Source: Sulfurimonas sp. | Lineage (GTDB): Bacteria > Campylobacterota > Campylobacteria > Campylobacterales > Sulfurimonadaceae | NCBI RefSeq assembly: GCF_026196735.1 | Contig: NZ_JAPHUF010000012.1 | Coordinates: forward strand, 434,001 to 498,000 | Length of the DNA stretch: 64,000 bases | Direction: 5' to 3' | In this document: positions 26,640 through 35,727 of the stretch, piece by piece | Layout of the letters: each line of letters starts with the position of its first letter | How positions within the stretch are numbered: the stretch's first letter is position 1 | Program-made: the position numbers and the translations under genes | The notes under the pieces: generated by a model | Told to the model about the DNA's origin: nothing | Database searches by the model: none | Seen by the model: only the letters and a program-made list of their open reading frames with translations

Positions 26640-27887
26640 TTAGAAAATATAAGGTTTTAAAACTTCAGGAATCGTTATGCTTCCATCTTCGTTTTGATTA
26701 TTTTCCATGATAGCTACAAGAGTTCTGCCAACGGCTAAAGCAGAGCCGTTTAGTGTGTGCACAAAAGAGTTTTTCTTACCGTCTTTGTAACGGATTTTAG
26801 CTCGTCTTGCTTGAAATTCTCTAGTGTTAGAGATAGAGCTTATTTCACGGTATGTATTTTGCCCAGGTAACCAAACTTCAATATCAACTGTGTATGCTGC
26901 ACTGAAACCCAAGTCTCCTGTACAAAGTGTTACAAGGCGGTGAGGAAGTTCAAGTGCAGTTAAAATATCAGATGCACATGTAACCATATCATTGAAAATC
27001 TCTTCACTCTGCTGGGGTTTTGCAATTGATACGAGTTCAACTTTATGAAACTGGTGTTGTCTAATCATACCTCTTGTATCACGCCCGGCTGCACCTGCTT
27101 CTTTTCTAAAACATGATGTGTATGCTGTCATTTTTATAGGCAGCTTATCTTCACTTAGTATCTCATCTTGGAAAAGATTAGTTAAAGGAACTTCGGCAGT
27201 TGGGATTAAAAACAGCTCTTGGTCTTGCATTTTGTATAAATCATCTTCAAATTTTGGAAGTTGTCCTGTGCCTTCTAGTGCGGCTCTGTTGACAAGTGCC
27301 GGAACGCTAACCTCGTCAAAGCCTCTTTTAGAGTTAAAGTTAAGCATAAAGTTAATAAGTGCACGCTCAAGTTTCGCACCCATGCCAAAAGAGACACTAA
27401 AGCGGCTAGTCGCAAGTTTTACACCTCGTTCAAAGTCAATCCAACCATTTTGCTCGGCAAGCTCCCAATGTTCTTTAGGAGTAAAGCCAAACTCTTTTGG
27501 AGTAAGAACTTTTTTTATCTCTACATTGTCATCTTCATCTTCACCATCTGGAACACTGTCGTCTGGCATATTTGGAATTGCCATTGCAAGAGTTTCTAAC
27601 TCCTCTTGTGCAGTTCTTTGAATATCTAGAGCCTCTGTTATTTTGATTTTATTTGCATCGACTTTAGCTTTAAGTTCACTAATGTCTTTGCCTTCTCTTT
27701 TATAGATACCAAAATCTTTACTCATAGAGTTTTGAGCTGCTTGAAGTGTTTCAAATTCTGTCTTTGCAAGTTTTAATTTTTCATTTTTTTCTTTTAAAGT
27801 CTTTATAAGTGTCGTATCAACACCTTTGCGAGCCAGCTTTGCGCTAATAGCATCAAAATCTTTTTGTAATAGTTTTAAATCAATCAT
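26640..27887 (-). CDS. serS: Seryl-tRNA synthetase
   Basis: A 415-residue class II aminoacyl-tRNA synthetase. The N-terminal coiled-coil arm (about 25-105) contacts the tRNA long variable arm. The core carries [23 protein letters not shown], the motif 2 region [19 protein letters not shown] and motif 3 near [17 protein letters not shown]. It charges tRNA-Ser in the cytoplasm. It is transcribed divergently from the PAS-GGDEF-EAL gene across 133 AT-rich bases. Confidence 0.97.
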   Translation of the reverse strand: MIDLKLLQKDFDAISAKLARKGVDTTLIKTLKEKNEKLKLAKTEFETLQAAQNSMSKDFGIYKREGKDISELKAKVDANKIKITEALDIQRTAQEELETLAMAIPNMPDDSVPDGEDEDDNVEIKKVLTPKEFGFTPKEHWELAEQNGWIDFERGVKLATSRFSVSFGMGAKLERALINFMLNFNSKRGFDEVSVPALVNRAALEGTGQLPKFEDDLYKMQDQELFLIPTAEVPLTNLFQDEILSEDKLPIKMTAYTSCFRKEAGAAGRDTRGMIRQHQFHKVELVSIAKPQQSEEIFNDMVTCASDILTALELPHRLVTLCTGDLGFSAAYTVDIEVWLPGQNTYREISSISNTREFQARRAKIRYKDGKKNSFVHTLNGSALAVGRTLVAIMENNQNEDGSITIPEVLKPYIF

Positions 27888-28020
27888 AATATTCCCAGTA
27901 AATAATTATCGTGATTATATCAAAATATAATAAAGCAAAGCTACTTAATAAGTTTAAATATTTTGTGATAAAAATATGATAAAATACAAAATAAAATATG
28001 ATATTTGAAAGACTTTATAA

Positions 28021-30459
28021 ATGGATTTACCACAAGAGATGCTTAAAAATGAAATGATTCTTGATTCACTAGAGCAGAATATTTTTATTAAAGATGTTAA
28101 CTCTGTATTTCTTTATGTAAACGCTTCTCTTGCTGATTTTATGGGTTTGAATGCGTCTGAAATAATAGGTAAAAATGATTATGATTTTTTTCCTAAAGAA
28201 TTAGCACAAAAATATCGTAGTGATGATGCAGAGCTTTTTGGCAGCCAAAAGTCTATCAATGTTGAAGAAGAGATTTTTGTAGATAATAAAAAAAGAATTA
28301 TACGAACTATTAAAAAACCACTATATGTAGATGGCAAGATTATAGCTTTAATCGGTCTTTTTTGGGATATCACAAAAGAAAAAGAACAAGAGCTTAAATT
28401 TAAAAAACTTCAATCAGGACTAAATAAAGCACAACAGCTTGCCAACATAGGTCATTGGGAATTAGACTTGGTAAATAACAGCTTATATTGGTCTGATGAG
28501 GTTTACCGTATTTTTGGTCTTGAACCGCAGGAGTTCGGCGCTACATATGAAGCTTTTTTAAATTATATTCATCCTGATGACCTTGAGCTGGTTAATGATA
28601 GTTATACAAATTCATTTGAGAAAAAGCATGGATATCATGTTGAACATCGTATTATCCGTAAAAATGGTGAAATCGGCTTTGTTGAAGAGAGATGCGAACA
28701 TGAGTTTGATAAAGATGGAAATCCAATAAGATCAATTGGCACAGTCCATGATATAACTAAACAAAAAATTGCACAGAATGAACTTCTTTTAGCCTCTGCA
28801 GTTTTTGAGAAAATGAGTGACGGTGTACTTATCACGGATGCAAATGAGCAAATTATTACCATAAATAGTGCATTTACTAAAATATCTGGATATGACATTG
28901 AAGAGATTATAGGTAAAAAACCAAATATGTTAAGCTCTGGATGGCATGATGATATCTTTTATGGAGCGTTGTGGCATGATGTTAATAAAAAGGGTCACTG
29001 GGAAGGCGAGATTATTGATCGTAAAAAAAATGGAGAATTATATACAGCAGAGTCAAGAATAATTGCTTTGCGTAACGATGATGGAATATTGACAAACTAT
29101 ATCTCTATAATAAGCGACATAAGTGAGAAAAAACAGCAAGAAGAGCTGATTCATAATCTTGCTTACTTCGATTCTCTTACAGAACTTCCAAACAGAGTCT
29201 TGTTTGAAGAGCGTTTTGTTAGCAGAATACCGACACTTAAACGCAATAATAAAAAAGCTGCTTTAATTTTCATAGATATGGATAATTTTAAAAATATAAA
29301 TGATACTCTTGGACATCTCACAGGGGATAAATTTCTGGTAGAAGTTTCAAAAACCATCCAAGGAGTCATTCGTGAAGAAGATACTTTTGCAAGACTCGGC
29401 GGAGATGAGTTTACAATTATGCTAGAGGGTATAGACTCGGCTATAGATGTGGTTCCTGTCGTAGAAAAGATTATCAATTCATTTAATAAACCAATATTAG
29501 TCGATGGTAAAAAACTTTATACCGGGGCTAGTATCGGTATAAGTATTTATCCTGATGATGCTACAAGTTATGAAGAACTCGTTAAAATGGCTGATACAGC
29601 GATGTACCAAGTAAAAGATAGTGGAAAAAACAGCTATAAATTTTACTCTCAATCAATGAATGATAAGATAACTGAACGATTGTTAATAGAAAATGATTTG
29701 CGCAATGCAATCAATAATAACGAGCTTTTTTTAGAGTATCAACCGCAAATAAGTCTTGAGACAAAGTCTGTGTATGGGATGGAAGCACTCGTGCGATGGA
29801 ATCACCCAGAAATAGGGCTTATTAGACCTGATCAATTTATAGGTATATCTGAAGAGACCGGACAGATATCAAAGATAGGGCTTTGGGTAGCAAAACAAGC
29901 TATAAGTGATACTAAAAAATTACATGAAACCGGGCAAAAGTTAATTGTGTCTATTAATGTATCAAGCAAACAGTTAGAAGATGAATCTTTCGTGGATGAT
30001 ATATGTAATATCGCTGATGAAATTGGTTTAGATAAAAGTTATATTGATTTGGAGATTACAGAGAGTCATCTAATGAATAACATAGAGATATCATTAGTTA
30101 TATTAAAAGAGCTAGATGCTAAAGGTTTTAAGCTGTCTATTGATGATTTTGGAACAGGTTATTCATCTTTAAGTTATCTTAAAAAACTGCCTGTAAAGAC
30201 TATAAAAATAGATCGTAGTTTTGTACTCGATATTGATACAGATGAGGACGACCGTTCAATTGTTGGTACAATTATAGCAATGGCTAGAGCTTTAGGTAAA
30301 GATGTCATAGCTGAAGGGTCTGAAACACAAGAACATGTTGACACCTTAAAGTTTTTACATTGCCGTAAGGTACAAGGTTATTTCTTCAGCAGACCATTTC
30401 CTATCGAGAAATTTAAAGAGTTTATTCGTGATTTTAAATGTGAAGATAAATCAGTATAG
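28021..30459 (+). CDS. PAS-PAS-PAS-GGDEF-EAL c-di-GMP turnover protein
   Basis: An 812-residue soluble protein with no TM helix. Three PAS domains lie at about 10-120, 138-248 and 257-370; the second has the PAS_3/PAC pattern with RIIRKNGEIGFVEE. The GGDEF domain (about 380-545) has an intact GGDEF at 460-464 and an upstream RxxD inhibitory site (REED, 451-454). The EAL domain (about 560-805) has EAL at 588-590, plus SINVSSKQL, DDFGTGYSS, KIDRSFV and an ESE-type loop. Both active sites look complete, so it may be bifunctional or switch with its PAS ligands. It is probably monocistronic and convergent with metF. Confidence 0.9.
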   Translation: MDLPQEMLKNEMILDSLEQNIFIKDVNSVFLYVNASLADFMGLNASEIIGKNDYDFFPKELAQKYRSDDAELFGSQKSINVEEEIFVDNKKRIIRTIKKPLYVDGKIIALIGLFWDITKEKEQELKFKKLQSGLNKAQQLANIGHWELDLVNNSLYWSDEVYRIFGLEPQEFGATYEAFLNYIHPDDLELVNDSYTNSFEKKHGYHVEHRIIRKNGEIGFVEERCEHEFDKDGNPIRSIGTVHDITKQKIAQNELLLASAVFEKMSDGVLITDANEQIITINSAFTKISGYDIEEIIGKKPNMLSSGWHDDIFYGALWHDVNKKGHWEGEIIDRKKNGELYTAESRIIALRNDDGILTNYISIISDISEKKQQEELIHNLAYFDSLTELPNRVLFEERFVSRIPTLKRNNKKAALIFIDMDNFKNINDTLGHLTGDKFLVEVSKTIQGVIREEDTFARLGGDEFTIMLEGIDSAIDVVPVVEKIINSFNKPILVDGKKLYTGASIGISIYPDDATSYEELVKMADTAMYQVKDSGKNSYKFYSQSMNDKITERLLIENDLRNAINNNELFLEYQPQISLETKSVYGMEALVRWNHPEIGLIRPDQFIGISEETGQISKIGLWVAKQAISDTKKLHETGQKLIVSINVSSKQLEDESFVDDICNIADEIGLDKSYIDLEITESHLMNNIEISLVILKELDAKGFKLSIDDFGTGYSSLSYLKKLPVKTIKIDRSFVLDIDTDEDDRSIVGTIIAMARALGKDVIAEGSETQEHVDTLKFLHCRKVQGYFFSRPFPIEKFKEFIRDFKCEDKSV

Positions 30460-30466
30460 ATTTTAT

Positions 30467-31378
30467 CTATACTAATATATCTTTAGCTATTTGAAACTGA
30501 TTTGCTGTCATTAGGTGGATTTTTGGATGAATCTCTTTTAAATCATCAAAAAGTTTTTTGCTTAGTTCAAATCCAACTCTGTACTCTTCCTCGGCTCCTT
30601 TTTCATTTGCAACTCTAAGAGCTTCTATCCAATGAATGGGAACATTTATCCCTGGTACATGTGCAGAAAGAAATTGAGCAGTACGAAGTTTTGTAATGGG
30701 AAAAATACCCAATACAAGTTCAGCACTTTTATTTTCATTACAACACTCTTTGTTTGCCAAGTCACAAAGTTCTAGAAGTTGCTTAGCGCTCTGGTTATCA
30801 TAAACCGGTTGAGTTATGATGCCCAAAGCACCGTGTTTTATCTTTTTTTGCATCTTCTTTTGAAGTGTTTTAGGGTTTTTTGCATAAGAGTTCACTACAG
30901 CAAAAGGATAAAGTGTTTCAGGCTTAACGCTTAGAGGTTTTCCCGCATAATCCATACCATGATTAAAAGCAGATATAATCTCTAGTAAAAGTGTGCTGTC
31001 AGCTTCAAATACACCCTTTGCATGAGGTTGGTCAGATATAGTTGCCGGATCACCGGTAAGTGCTAAAATAGCTCTTATGTCTACTTCATTAGCACCAAGA
31101 AGGTCAGACTGAAGGGCAATTTTATTTCTGTCTCTCATACTCATGGTCGCAATAACGGGTTTGTTAAATCTCTCTTGTAACATTTTTGCAGCAAAGAGAG
31201 AATTGTACTTTAGTTTTGCTAAAGGATTATCCGTAGTACTAAAGCCATCTACTAATTTATCCAGTCCTAATTCTGCTATTTTATCTATTATTGGAGAAAA
31301 AACAGGAGAGTGTCCCGGTGTAGTCTCAAGTGTGATATATATATCGTTTTTTAATTTATTTATTAGTTCATCAAACAA
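30467..31378 (-). CDS. metF: Methylenetetrahydrofolate reductase family protein
   Basis: A 303-residue TIM-barrel protein. It starts at TTG 31378 with AGGA six bases upstream. ITLETTPGHSP replaces the usual EFFPP-type opening; ALTGDP, GALGIITQPVYDN and ILGIFP-like LGIFPIT follow the MetF fold. It would make 5-methyl-THF for methionine synthesis. The N-terminal substrate motif is more divergent than in E. coli MetF, so it could be a second-type MTHFR or a paralogue. No met gene is adjacent; serB is divergent. Confidence 0.7.
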   Translation of the reverse strand: MFDELINKLKNDIYITLETTPGHSPVFSPIIDKIAELGLDKLVDGFSTTDNPLAKLKYNSLFAAKMLQERFNKPVIATMSMRDRNKIALQSDLLGANEVDIRAILALTGDPATISDQPHAKGVFEADSTLLLEIISAFNHGMDYAGKPLSVKPETLYPFAVVNSYAKNPKTLQKKMQKKIKHGALGIITQPVYDNQSAKQLLELCDLANKECCNENKSAELVLGIFPITKLRTAQFLSAHVPGINVPIHWIEALRVANEKGAEEEYRVGFELSKKLFDDLKEIHPKIHLMTANQFQIAKDILV

Positions 31379-31432
31379 AAATCATCCTAAGTGGGTATAA
31401 TTGCGACATTATAACTAAAGTGAGTAATATAC

Positions 31433-32056
31433 ATGTTGAAATTAGCTGTTTTTGATTTTGATTCTACGCTTATGGATGGCGAGACTATTGATTTTTTTGC
31501 CGAGGAGCTTGGTATCGGTGAAAAAGTTGCCGCGATAACAGAAGAGGCTATGAGCGGTAGACTTGATTTTTTTGAATCTCTTCAGCAGAGAGTTGGACTT
31601 TTAAAAGGTCTAGATTATAGTGTAGTGGAAAAAATCAGCCACAATCTTCCTTACATGCCCGGTGCTGTTGAAACGATAGCAGAGCTTAAAAAAAGGGGCA
31701 TGACAGTGGTATGTTTTAGCGGCGGTTTTAGAACGGCGACTACTCATGCAAAAGATATTTTAGGGTATGATGCAGATTTTTCAAACGCTCTACATGTAAA
31801 AGATGGAAAACTTACCGGTCTTGTTGGTGGAGATATGATGTTTAACTTCTCAAAAGGCGACATGTTGACTAGACTTCAAAGTATTTTAGGCGTTAGTGAA
31901 GAGGAGACTTTAGTGTGTGGTGATGGTGCAAATGATTTAAGTATGTTTGCTCATGCTGGAACTAGAGTCGCTTTTTGCGCAAGAGAGATTTTGGCAAAAG
32001 AAGCAAATATAATTATAGAAGAAAAAGATTTAACAAAAATATTAGAAAAGATATAG
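31433..32056 (+). CDS. serB: Phosphoserine phosphatase
   Basis: A 207-residue HAD-family enzyme without the N-terminal ACT domain. The nucleophile motif FDFDSTLMDG lies at the N-terminus, motif II FSGGFR, Lys in FSKGDML, and motif IV CGDGANDLSMF. It dephosphorylates phosphoserine in serine synthesis. TATAAT near 31396 is a likely -10 box. It is followed ten bases later by a small unknown gene in the same direction. Confidence 0.9.
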   Translation: MLKLAVFDFDSTLMDGETIDFFAEELGIGEKVAAITEEAMSGRLDFFESLQQRVGLLKGLDYSVVEKISHNLPYMPGAVETIAELKKRGMTVVCFSGGFRTATTHAKDILGYDADFSNALHVKDGKLTGLVGGDMMFNFSKGDMLTRLQSILGVSEEETLVCGDGANDLSMFAHAGTRVAFCAREILAKEANIIIEEKDLTKILEKI

Positions 32057-32065
32057 GGAGAAAAT

Positions 32066-32380
32066 GTGTTAGAGAACTCAGTTTGGAGACAGTATAACAG
32101 CGAGAATAATTTCAGGCAAATGTGTGCAAGATTTTGTAAGATGGATATAGCAAGTCTTATAGAAGATGATAAAATTCTTTATGCTGTTTTAAAAGCTAAA
32201 CTTACAAAAAAAGAGTTGAGACTTTTTGCTATGGATAGCGCTCAATTAGACAATGATGAGATTAAAGCTGCTTTTGAGTATAGTGATGAAGATTTAGAAA
32301 AAGCAAAATTTAAATTATATAAAAAGTTAAAGCAAGACAAGGTGCGCCTTGATTTTAGAGCATCTAGCATTGAAGAATAA
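32066..32380 (+). CDS. Conserved-looking small protein of unknown function
   Basis: A 104-residue protein started by GTG 32066 after AGGGAGA. I do not recognise the family. It is helical and charged, with Cys residues in MCARFCKMD. The segment from LTKKELRLFAMD to KLYKKLKQDK has the spacing of a helix-turn-helix such as sigma region 4, but without the conserved residues, so this is only a resemblance. It sits ten bases after serB and is probably co-transcribed. It converges on the OmpA-like gene with one base between stops. Confidence 0.6.
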   Translation: MLENSVWRQYNSENNFRQMCARFCKMDIASLIEDDKILYAVLKAKLTKKELRLFAMDSAQLDNDEIKAAFEYSDEDLEKAKFKLYKKLKQDKVRLDFRASSIEE

Positions 32381-32381
32381 A

Positions 32382-34094
32382 CTACTTTAGAATAATCTTA
32401 AAAGAGACCCTTCTTGATTTCTCTCTATCTTCTTTCTCATTAAACATCTGTTTTTTTGAGAAGCCAAGACCGCTTCCTTTTACCACATTTGAAAGCCACT
32501 CTTTAGTAATGCTGTCTTGATTTTTAAATATAAATGCAAGTGTGCTATATGATCGGTTCATAGATAGTTTTTCATTTTTTAAAAACGAATTTGTAAAGTC
32601 AGTTGTACCCCATTCGCTTGAAGTATGTCCACTGACTTCGAGGGTGTTTATATGCTCTTTATTTACATGTAGAAGCGGTAAAAGCTTTTTACTAAAGTCT
32701 TGTAAAAATATTTTTTGTTCACTGTTTAGTTCATATTGTCCAGTTTTAAAATACAAAGACTCGTCAATAAAACTAATCGATAAATCTTCTTTAATAGTGA
32801 TTGATTTATTAGCTATTTCTTCTTTAAAAACTTCAGTTAACTTTTTATACATACTAGCAGAATTGGGAGCTATCTGCATCATTGAGATATCTCTGTTTAG
32901 TTGCACAATCCACATGTTAGATTCTTGAGATTCATTATTTGTATATACACCAACTGCCGCAGCTTGGGAGTTGTGAAGTATTGTTACAGCGTTAAATACA
33001 TCGTAGTTCTCATCACCATAATGTTCTTGTCTTAGCATATTTAGATTATTGTCCAGCTGCATAACAAGACCATCTGTGTTGAAAGTATCTTTAACATAAC
33101 CAACACCGATTAGTTTAGAATCTGAGTACTCTTTGATATCTTTTAATGCACTGCTGTATGTTGTATGAATAATTTTATCATTTAAAATATTTCTTTGTAA
33201 ATCAAATTTGATAAGTCTTATCTGTTCTTTATCTATTTCATCTTGCTGTGACAAAGAAGCAATAAAATTACCATCTCTTAATTTTATAACTTTATATGGA
33301 GTAACATATTTTTCATTTTTGTAGTGTTTTAGCCAAATCTTATCGCCATTTTGCGTGACTCTCATCAATGTAATATTTTTAAACTTATCATAATTTGTCT
33401 GGCTTAGAACAACTATAGAGCCGTCATTGGCTTCAACTGCGTCAATCCCCGTATCATCATACTCTGTTCCATATTTTTTGCTCCAAAGTTTAGTGCCATC
33501 TTTTGAAAATCTACTGATATATATATCTTTTAAGCCAAGACCGGTTTCAAATAAATTATCATTATATGATCTTGTTGTCACGGATGAGCCGATTGCTAAG
33601 ACTCCGCCATCTCGAAGTAGTATAAGATTTTGCATTATATTATTGTTGTCTGTTCCAAATGTTCTTGTAAAGATTATATTTCCATTTGAGTCCAGCTTTA
33701 AAATAAGTAAAGAACCATCTAGCGTATAACCACCTATAAAGTAACCGTTTGCTGGTGTTTTTACTACAGCTACTGCTTCGTTAAAATTTGAAAGATTAAC
33801 AGATTTTCTAAGAGTAACTTCTGCTTTGTTGTTTAGTTTTATAAGATGAACTTGAGAGCCGACGGTGTTAGAAAGACTTGCTAAATAATCAAAAGCATTT
33901 GAGTAAGTAGAGCCTGTTTTTTGTGAGGAAGTTTTATAGTTTTTAGTAAATCCAACAGCTGTTATAGAACGATCATAATCTTGTGCAACATCAAGCAGTG
34001 CATCATTAAATGGTTCATTTATTACAACAGAGAAGTCAGTTGTTTTTGCATAAAGTGAAGCAGTTAGTAGAATAATGGCTAAAATATAGTTCAT
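32382..34094 (-). CDS. Beta-propeller protein with C-terminal OmpA-like domain
   Basis: A 570-residue secreted protein. Residues 1-17 are a signal peptide (MNYILAIILLTASLYA). About 30-405 holds propeller-type repeats of the form LDSNGNIIFTRTFGTD, FSKDGTKLWSKKYGTE and VTQNGDKIWLKHY. About 430-570 is an OmpA/MotB-type peptidoglycan-binding domain with VSGHTSSEWGT, KLSMNRSYS and a final KSRRVSFKI. It should sit in the periplasm or outer membrane bound to peptidoglycan. The minus-strand TATAAT at 34167-34162 is a likely -10 box. A propeller joined to OmpA is an uncommon layout and the ligand is unknown. Confidence 0.75.
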   Translation of the reverse strand: MNYILAIILLTASLYAKTTDFSVVINEPFNDALLDVAQDYDRSITAVGFTKNYKTSSQKTGSTYSNAFDYLASLSNTVGSQVHLIKLNNKAEVTLRKSVNLSNFNEAVAVVKTPANGYFIGGYTLDGSLLILKLDSNGNIIFTRTFGTDNNNIMQNLILLRDGGVLAIGSSVTTRSYNDNLFETGLGLKDIYISRFSKDGTKLWSKKYGTEYDDTGIDAVEANDGSIVVLSQTNYDKFKNITLMRVTQNGDKIWLKHYKNEKYVTPYKVIKLRDGNFIASLSQQDEIDKEQIRLIKFDLQRNILNDKIIHTTYSSALKDIKEYSDSKLIGVGYVKDTFNTDGLVMQLDNNLNMLRQEHYGDENYDVFNAVTILHNSQAAAVGVYTNNESQESNMWIVQLNRDISMMQIAPNSASMYKKLTEVFKEEIANKSITIKEDLSISFIDESLYFKTGQYELNSEQKIFLQDFSKKLLPLLHVNKEHINTLEVSGHTSSEWGTTDFTNSFLKNEKLSMNRSYSTLAFIFKNQDSITKEWLSNVVKGSGLGFSKKQMFNEKEDREKSRRVSFKIILK

Positions 34095-34235
34095 ATGAAT
34101 ACTTTTTTACTACTCTTATAGCAATAAATATTCCTAAACTTTGGAATGAAAATCATACAAGATTATATAGATATTTTGTAGGTTTGAATTGTAAGATAAA
34201 ACATGTTTCAGTTAATGATTTAGAATTTAAAATAT

Positions 34236-34268
34236 AAAAAAGCAAGAAAACAGGAAACTTGCTTTTTT
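34236..34268 (-). terminator. Rho-independent terminator after the outer-membrane protein gene
   Basis: A perfect 11-pair inverted repeat (AAAAAAGCAAG/CTTGCTTTTTT) with an 11-base loop lies ten bases after the stop on the minus strand. It reads as a terminator in both directions. Confidence 0.85.
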
Positions 34269-34277
34269 AGTTTTTTG

Positions 34278-34898
34278 TTAAAATTTGTAGTTCACACCAA
34301 CATAAGCTCTTGTCATGTTTTCTAGCTCAAGATAAGCACTTGCATTTGTTAAAACAACATTATCATAAGTACCAGATACAGTTGGAGTAGTAGGTTTTGA
34401 ATCCATATCAGAATAAGAAACACCTACTTCAAGTTCAATGTTTTTATTTATACTATATAACAAACCAGCTTGAATTCCATACATAATGCTACTATCGTCA
34501 AAACCAAGAGCTTCATAATCACTTTGTCCTATATGTGCTCCAACATAAACATTCATATCATTATTAACATCTATTAGATAATCATAATTCAATGTCATAA
34601 TATCCAACTCAGTTTTTATACCTTCCATATCTGGTTCAAGCTGTGTATAATATGCATAAATACGGTGTGTTTTATCTAATATTACACCAGCCTTAATACC
34701 AACTGATGCATCCGAATCATCTGCACTAGCAGAAAGATTTGAATAATCAACTCCATCAATTGTAGCTGTACCAGTAAACCCAACTTTTGTATCTACTTTT
34801 GCACTAGTAGCATCTAATCCTACAAATACTTGTGTATCTAACGCCATTACTGAAGTTCCTGCTATTAATAAAGCAGTTGCAAGTAAACTTTTTTTCAT
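34278..34898 (-). CDS. Outer-membrane beta-barrel protein
   Basis: A 206-residue precursor with signal peptide 1-19 (cleavage near VMA-L). The mature part has alternating amphipathic strands such as HRIYAYYTQLEP, MNVYVGAHIGQ, IELEVGVSYSD and ends YVGVNYKF with the C-terminal Phe used for outer-membrane insertion. It looks like an eight-stranded OmpW/OmpA-type barrel without a peptidoglycan domain. Function unknown. AAAGG precedes the ATG and a terminator follows. Its promoter region carries a perfect 18-bp palindrome shared with the divergent XRE regulator. Confidence 0.75.
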   Translation of the reverse strand: MKKSLLATALLIAGTSVMALDTQVFVGLDATSAKVDTKVGFTGTATIDGVDYSNLSASADDSDASVGIKAGVILDKTHRIYAYYTQLEPDMEGIKTELDIMTLNYDYLIDVNNDMNVYVGAHIGQSDYEALGFDDSSIMYGIQAGLLYSINKNIELEVGVSYSDMDSKPTTPTVSGTYDNVVLTNASAYLELENMTRAYVGVNYKF

Positions 34899-34920
34899 TT
34901 TAAACCTTTAAGAATTTTCT

Positions 34921-34938
34921 AACTAGTAATTACTAGTT
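34921..34938. promoter_or_regulatory. 18-bp perfect palindrome, candidate operator for the XRE regulator
   Basis: AACTAGTAATTACTAGTT is its own reverse complement. It lies between the divergent barrel gene (start 34898) and XRE gene (start 34996). A minus-strand -10 box (TATACT, 34953-34948) lies ten bases from it, so the palindrome would overlap the transcription start of the barrel gene. A dimeric repressor bound here would block that promoter. The assignment to the XRE protein is inferred from position. Confidence 0.6.
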
Positions 34939-34995
34939 GATAGAAATAGTATAACACTCTAAAATGCAATTCACTAATATTTAGGTGGATTTATA

Positions 34996-35265
34996 ATGCG
35001 AAGCATTGAAGAGTTACCATTAGAAACAATGAATAACTTTCATAAACAAATTGGGTTAAATGTTAAAAAATATAGAAATAAGAAAGGCTATACTCAACTT
35101 CAATTATCACAAGCTCTTGGTCATAAATCTGTTGGTTTAGTATCTCAAGCAGAGTTGTACCTTAAAAAACAGCATTTCAATCTTGAACACTTATATAAAA
35201 TAGCATTTATTTTGGAATGCGATATATCAGATTTAATCCCTCAAACATTGCAAAATAAATCTTAA
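34996..35265 (+). CDS. XRE-family DNA-binding regulator
   Basis: An 89-residue protein with one helix-turn-helix of the Cro/C1 type (about residues 20-82): LNVKKYRNKKGYTQLQLSQAL, with LEHLYKIAFILECDISDLI at the end. The recognition helix region reads SVGLVSQAELYL. AGGTGG precedes the ATG by eight bases. There is no effector domain. It is divergent from the barrel gene and probably controls it through the 18-bp palindrome. A toxin-antitoxin role is unlikely because no partner gene adjoins it. Confidence 0.8.
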   Translation: MRSIEELPLETMNNFHKQIGLNVKKYRNKKGYTQLQLSQALGHKSVGLVSQAELYLKKQHFNLEHLYKIAFILECDISDLIPQTLQNKS

Positions 35266-35434
35266 ATTATCTCTATATAAATAAAATAGTAGTTGTATTA
35301 ATACACAAAAGGTCGTGTAATTAAATACTTGGTTACATATAGTTATAGCGATGATAAATTGAATGTATCTATAAAAGTAGTAGGAAAGTTTGAAAAGTAG
35401 TTGTTGGTATAAGTCCCCAATTAAGGAGACTAAT

Positions 35435-35453
35435 AAAACCTATCTTAGGTTTT
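35435..35453 (-). terminator. Hairpin at the end of the rpsF-ssb-rpsR operon
   Basis: AAAACCTA/TAGGTTTT forms a perfect eight-pair stem with a three-base loop on the minus strand, and it includes the last codons and stop of rpsR. T-rich sequence at the 3' arm suits termination. Confidence 0.55.
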
Positions 35454-35703
35454 CAAATGGTGCAGTTACAACTGCTTTACGAGTAACAGTATATGGAACT
35501 AATGCCGCAGCACGAGCTCTTTTGATAACTGTTGATATCATGTCTTGGTGACGCTTACAGTTACCTGTTAAACGACGAGGCATGATTTTATATCTTTCTG
35601 AAAGTGAAAAGCGTAATGCTCCCACATCTTTGTAATCCATAAAATCTACTTTTGCTTCACAATATTTACAAAATCTTTTTTTGTATTTTCTTCTTTCTGC
35701 CAT
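35440..35703 (-). CDS. rpsR: 30S ribosomal protein S18
   Basis: An 87-residue basic protein. The zinc-ribbon type is seen: CKYC near residue 13 and CKRH near 50, with [19 protein letters not shown] and PRRLTGNC typical of S18. It binds 16S rRNA together with S6. It is last in the rpsF-ssb-rpsR operon, 24 bases after ssb. Confidence 0.97.
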   Translation of the reverse strand: MAERRKYKKRFCKYCEAKVDFMDYKDVGALRFSLSERYKIMPRRLTGNCKRHQDMISTVIKRARAAALVPYTVTRKAVVTAPFENLR

Positions 35704-35727
35704 GTTATTTCCTTTTGTTATTTATTT

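Noticed and set aside
27118-27621. 167-codon plus-strand open frame inside serS
   Set aside because: Antisense shadow of the strongly conserved serS; Ser-rich, low-information translation.
28021-30459. Reading the PAS-GGDEF-EAL protein as membrane-bound
   Set aside because: No hydrophobic segment long enough for a TM helix occurs in its 812 residues.
34996-35265. XRE gene as the antitoxin of a toxin-antitoxin pair
   Set aside because: No small toxin-like gene adjoins it on either side; the divergent neighbour is a signal-peptide barrel protein.
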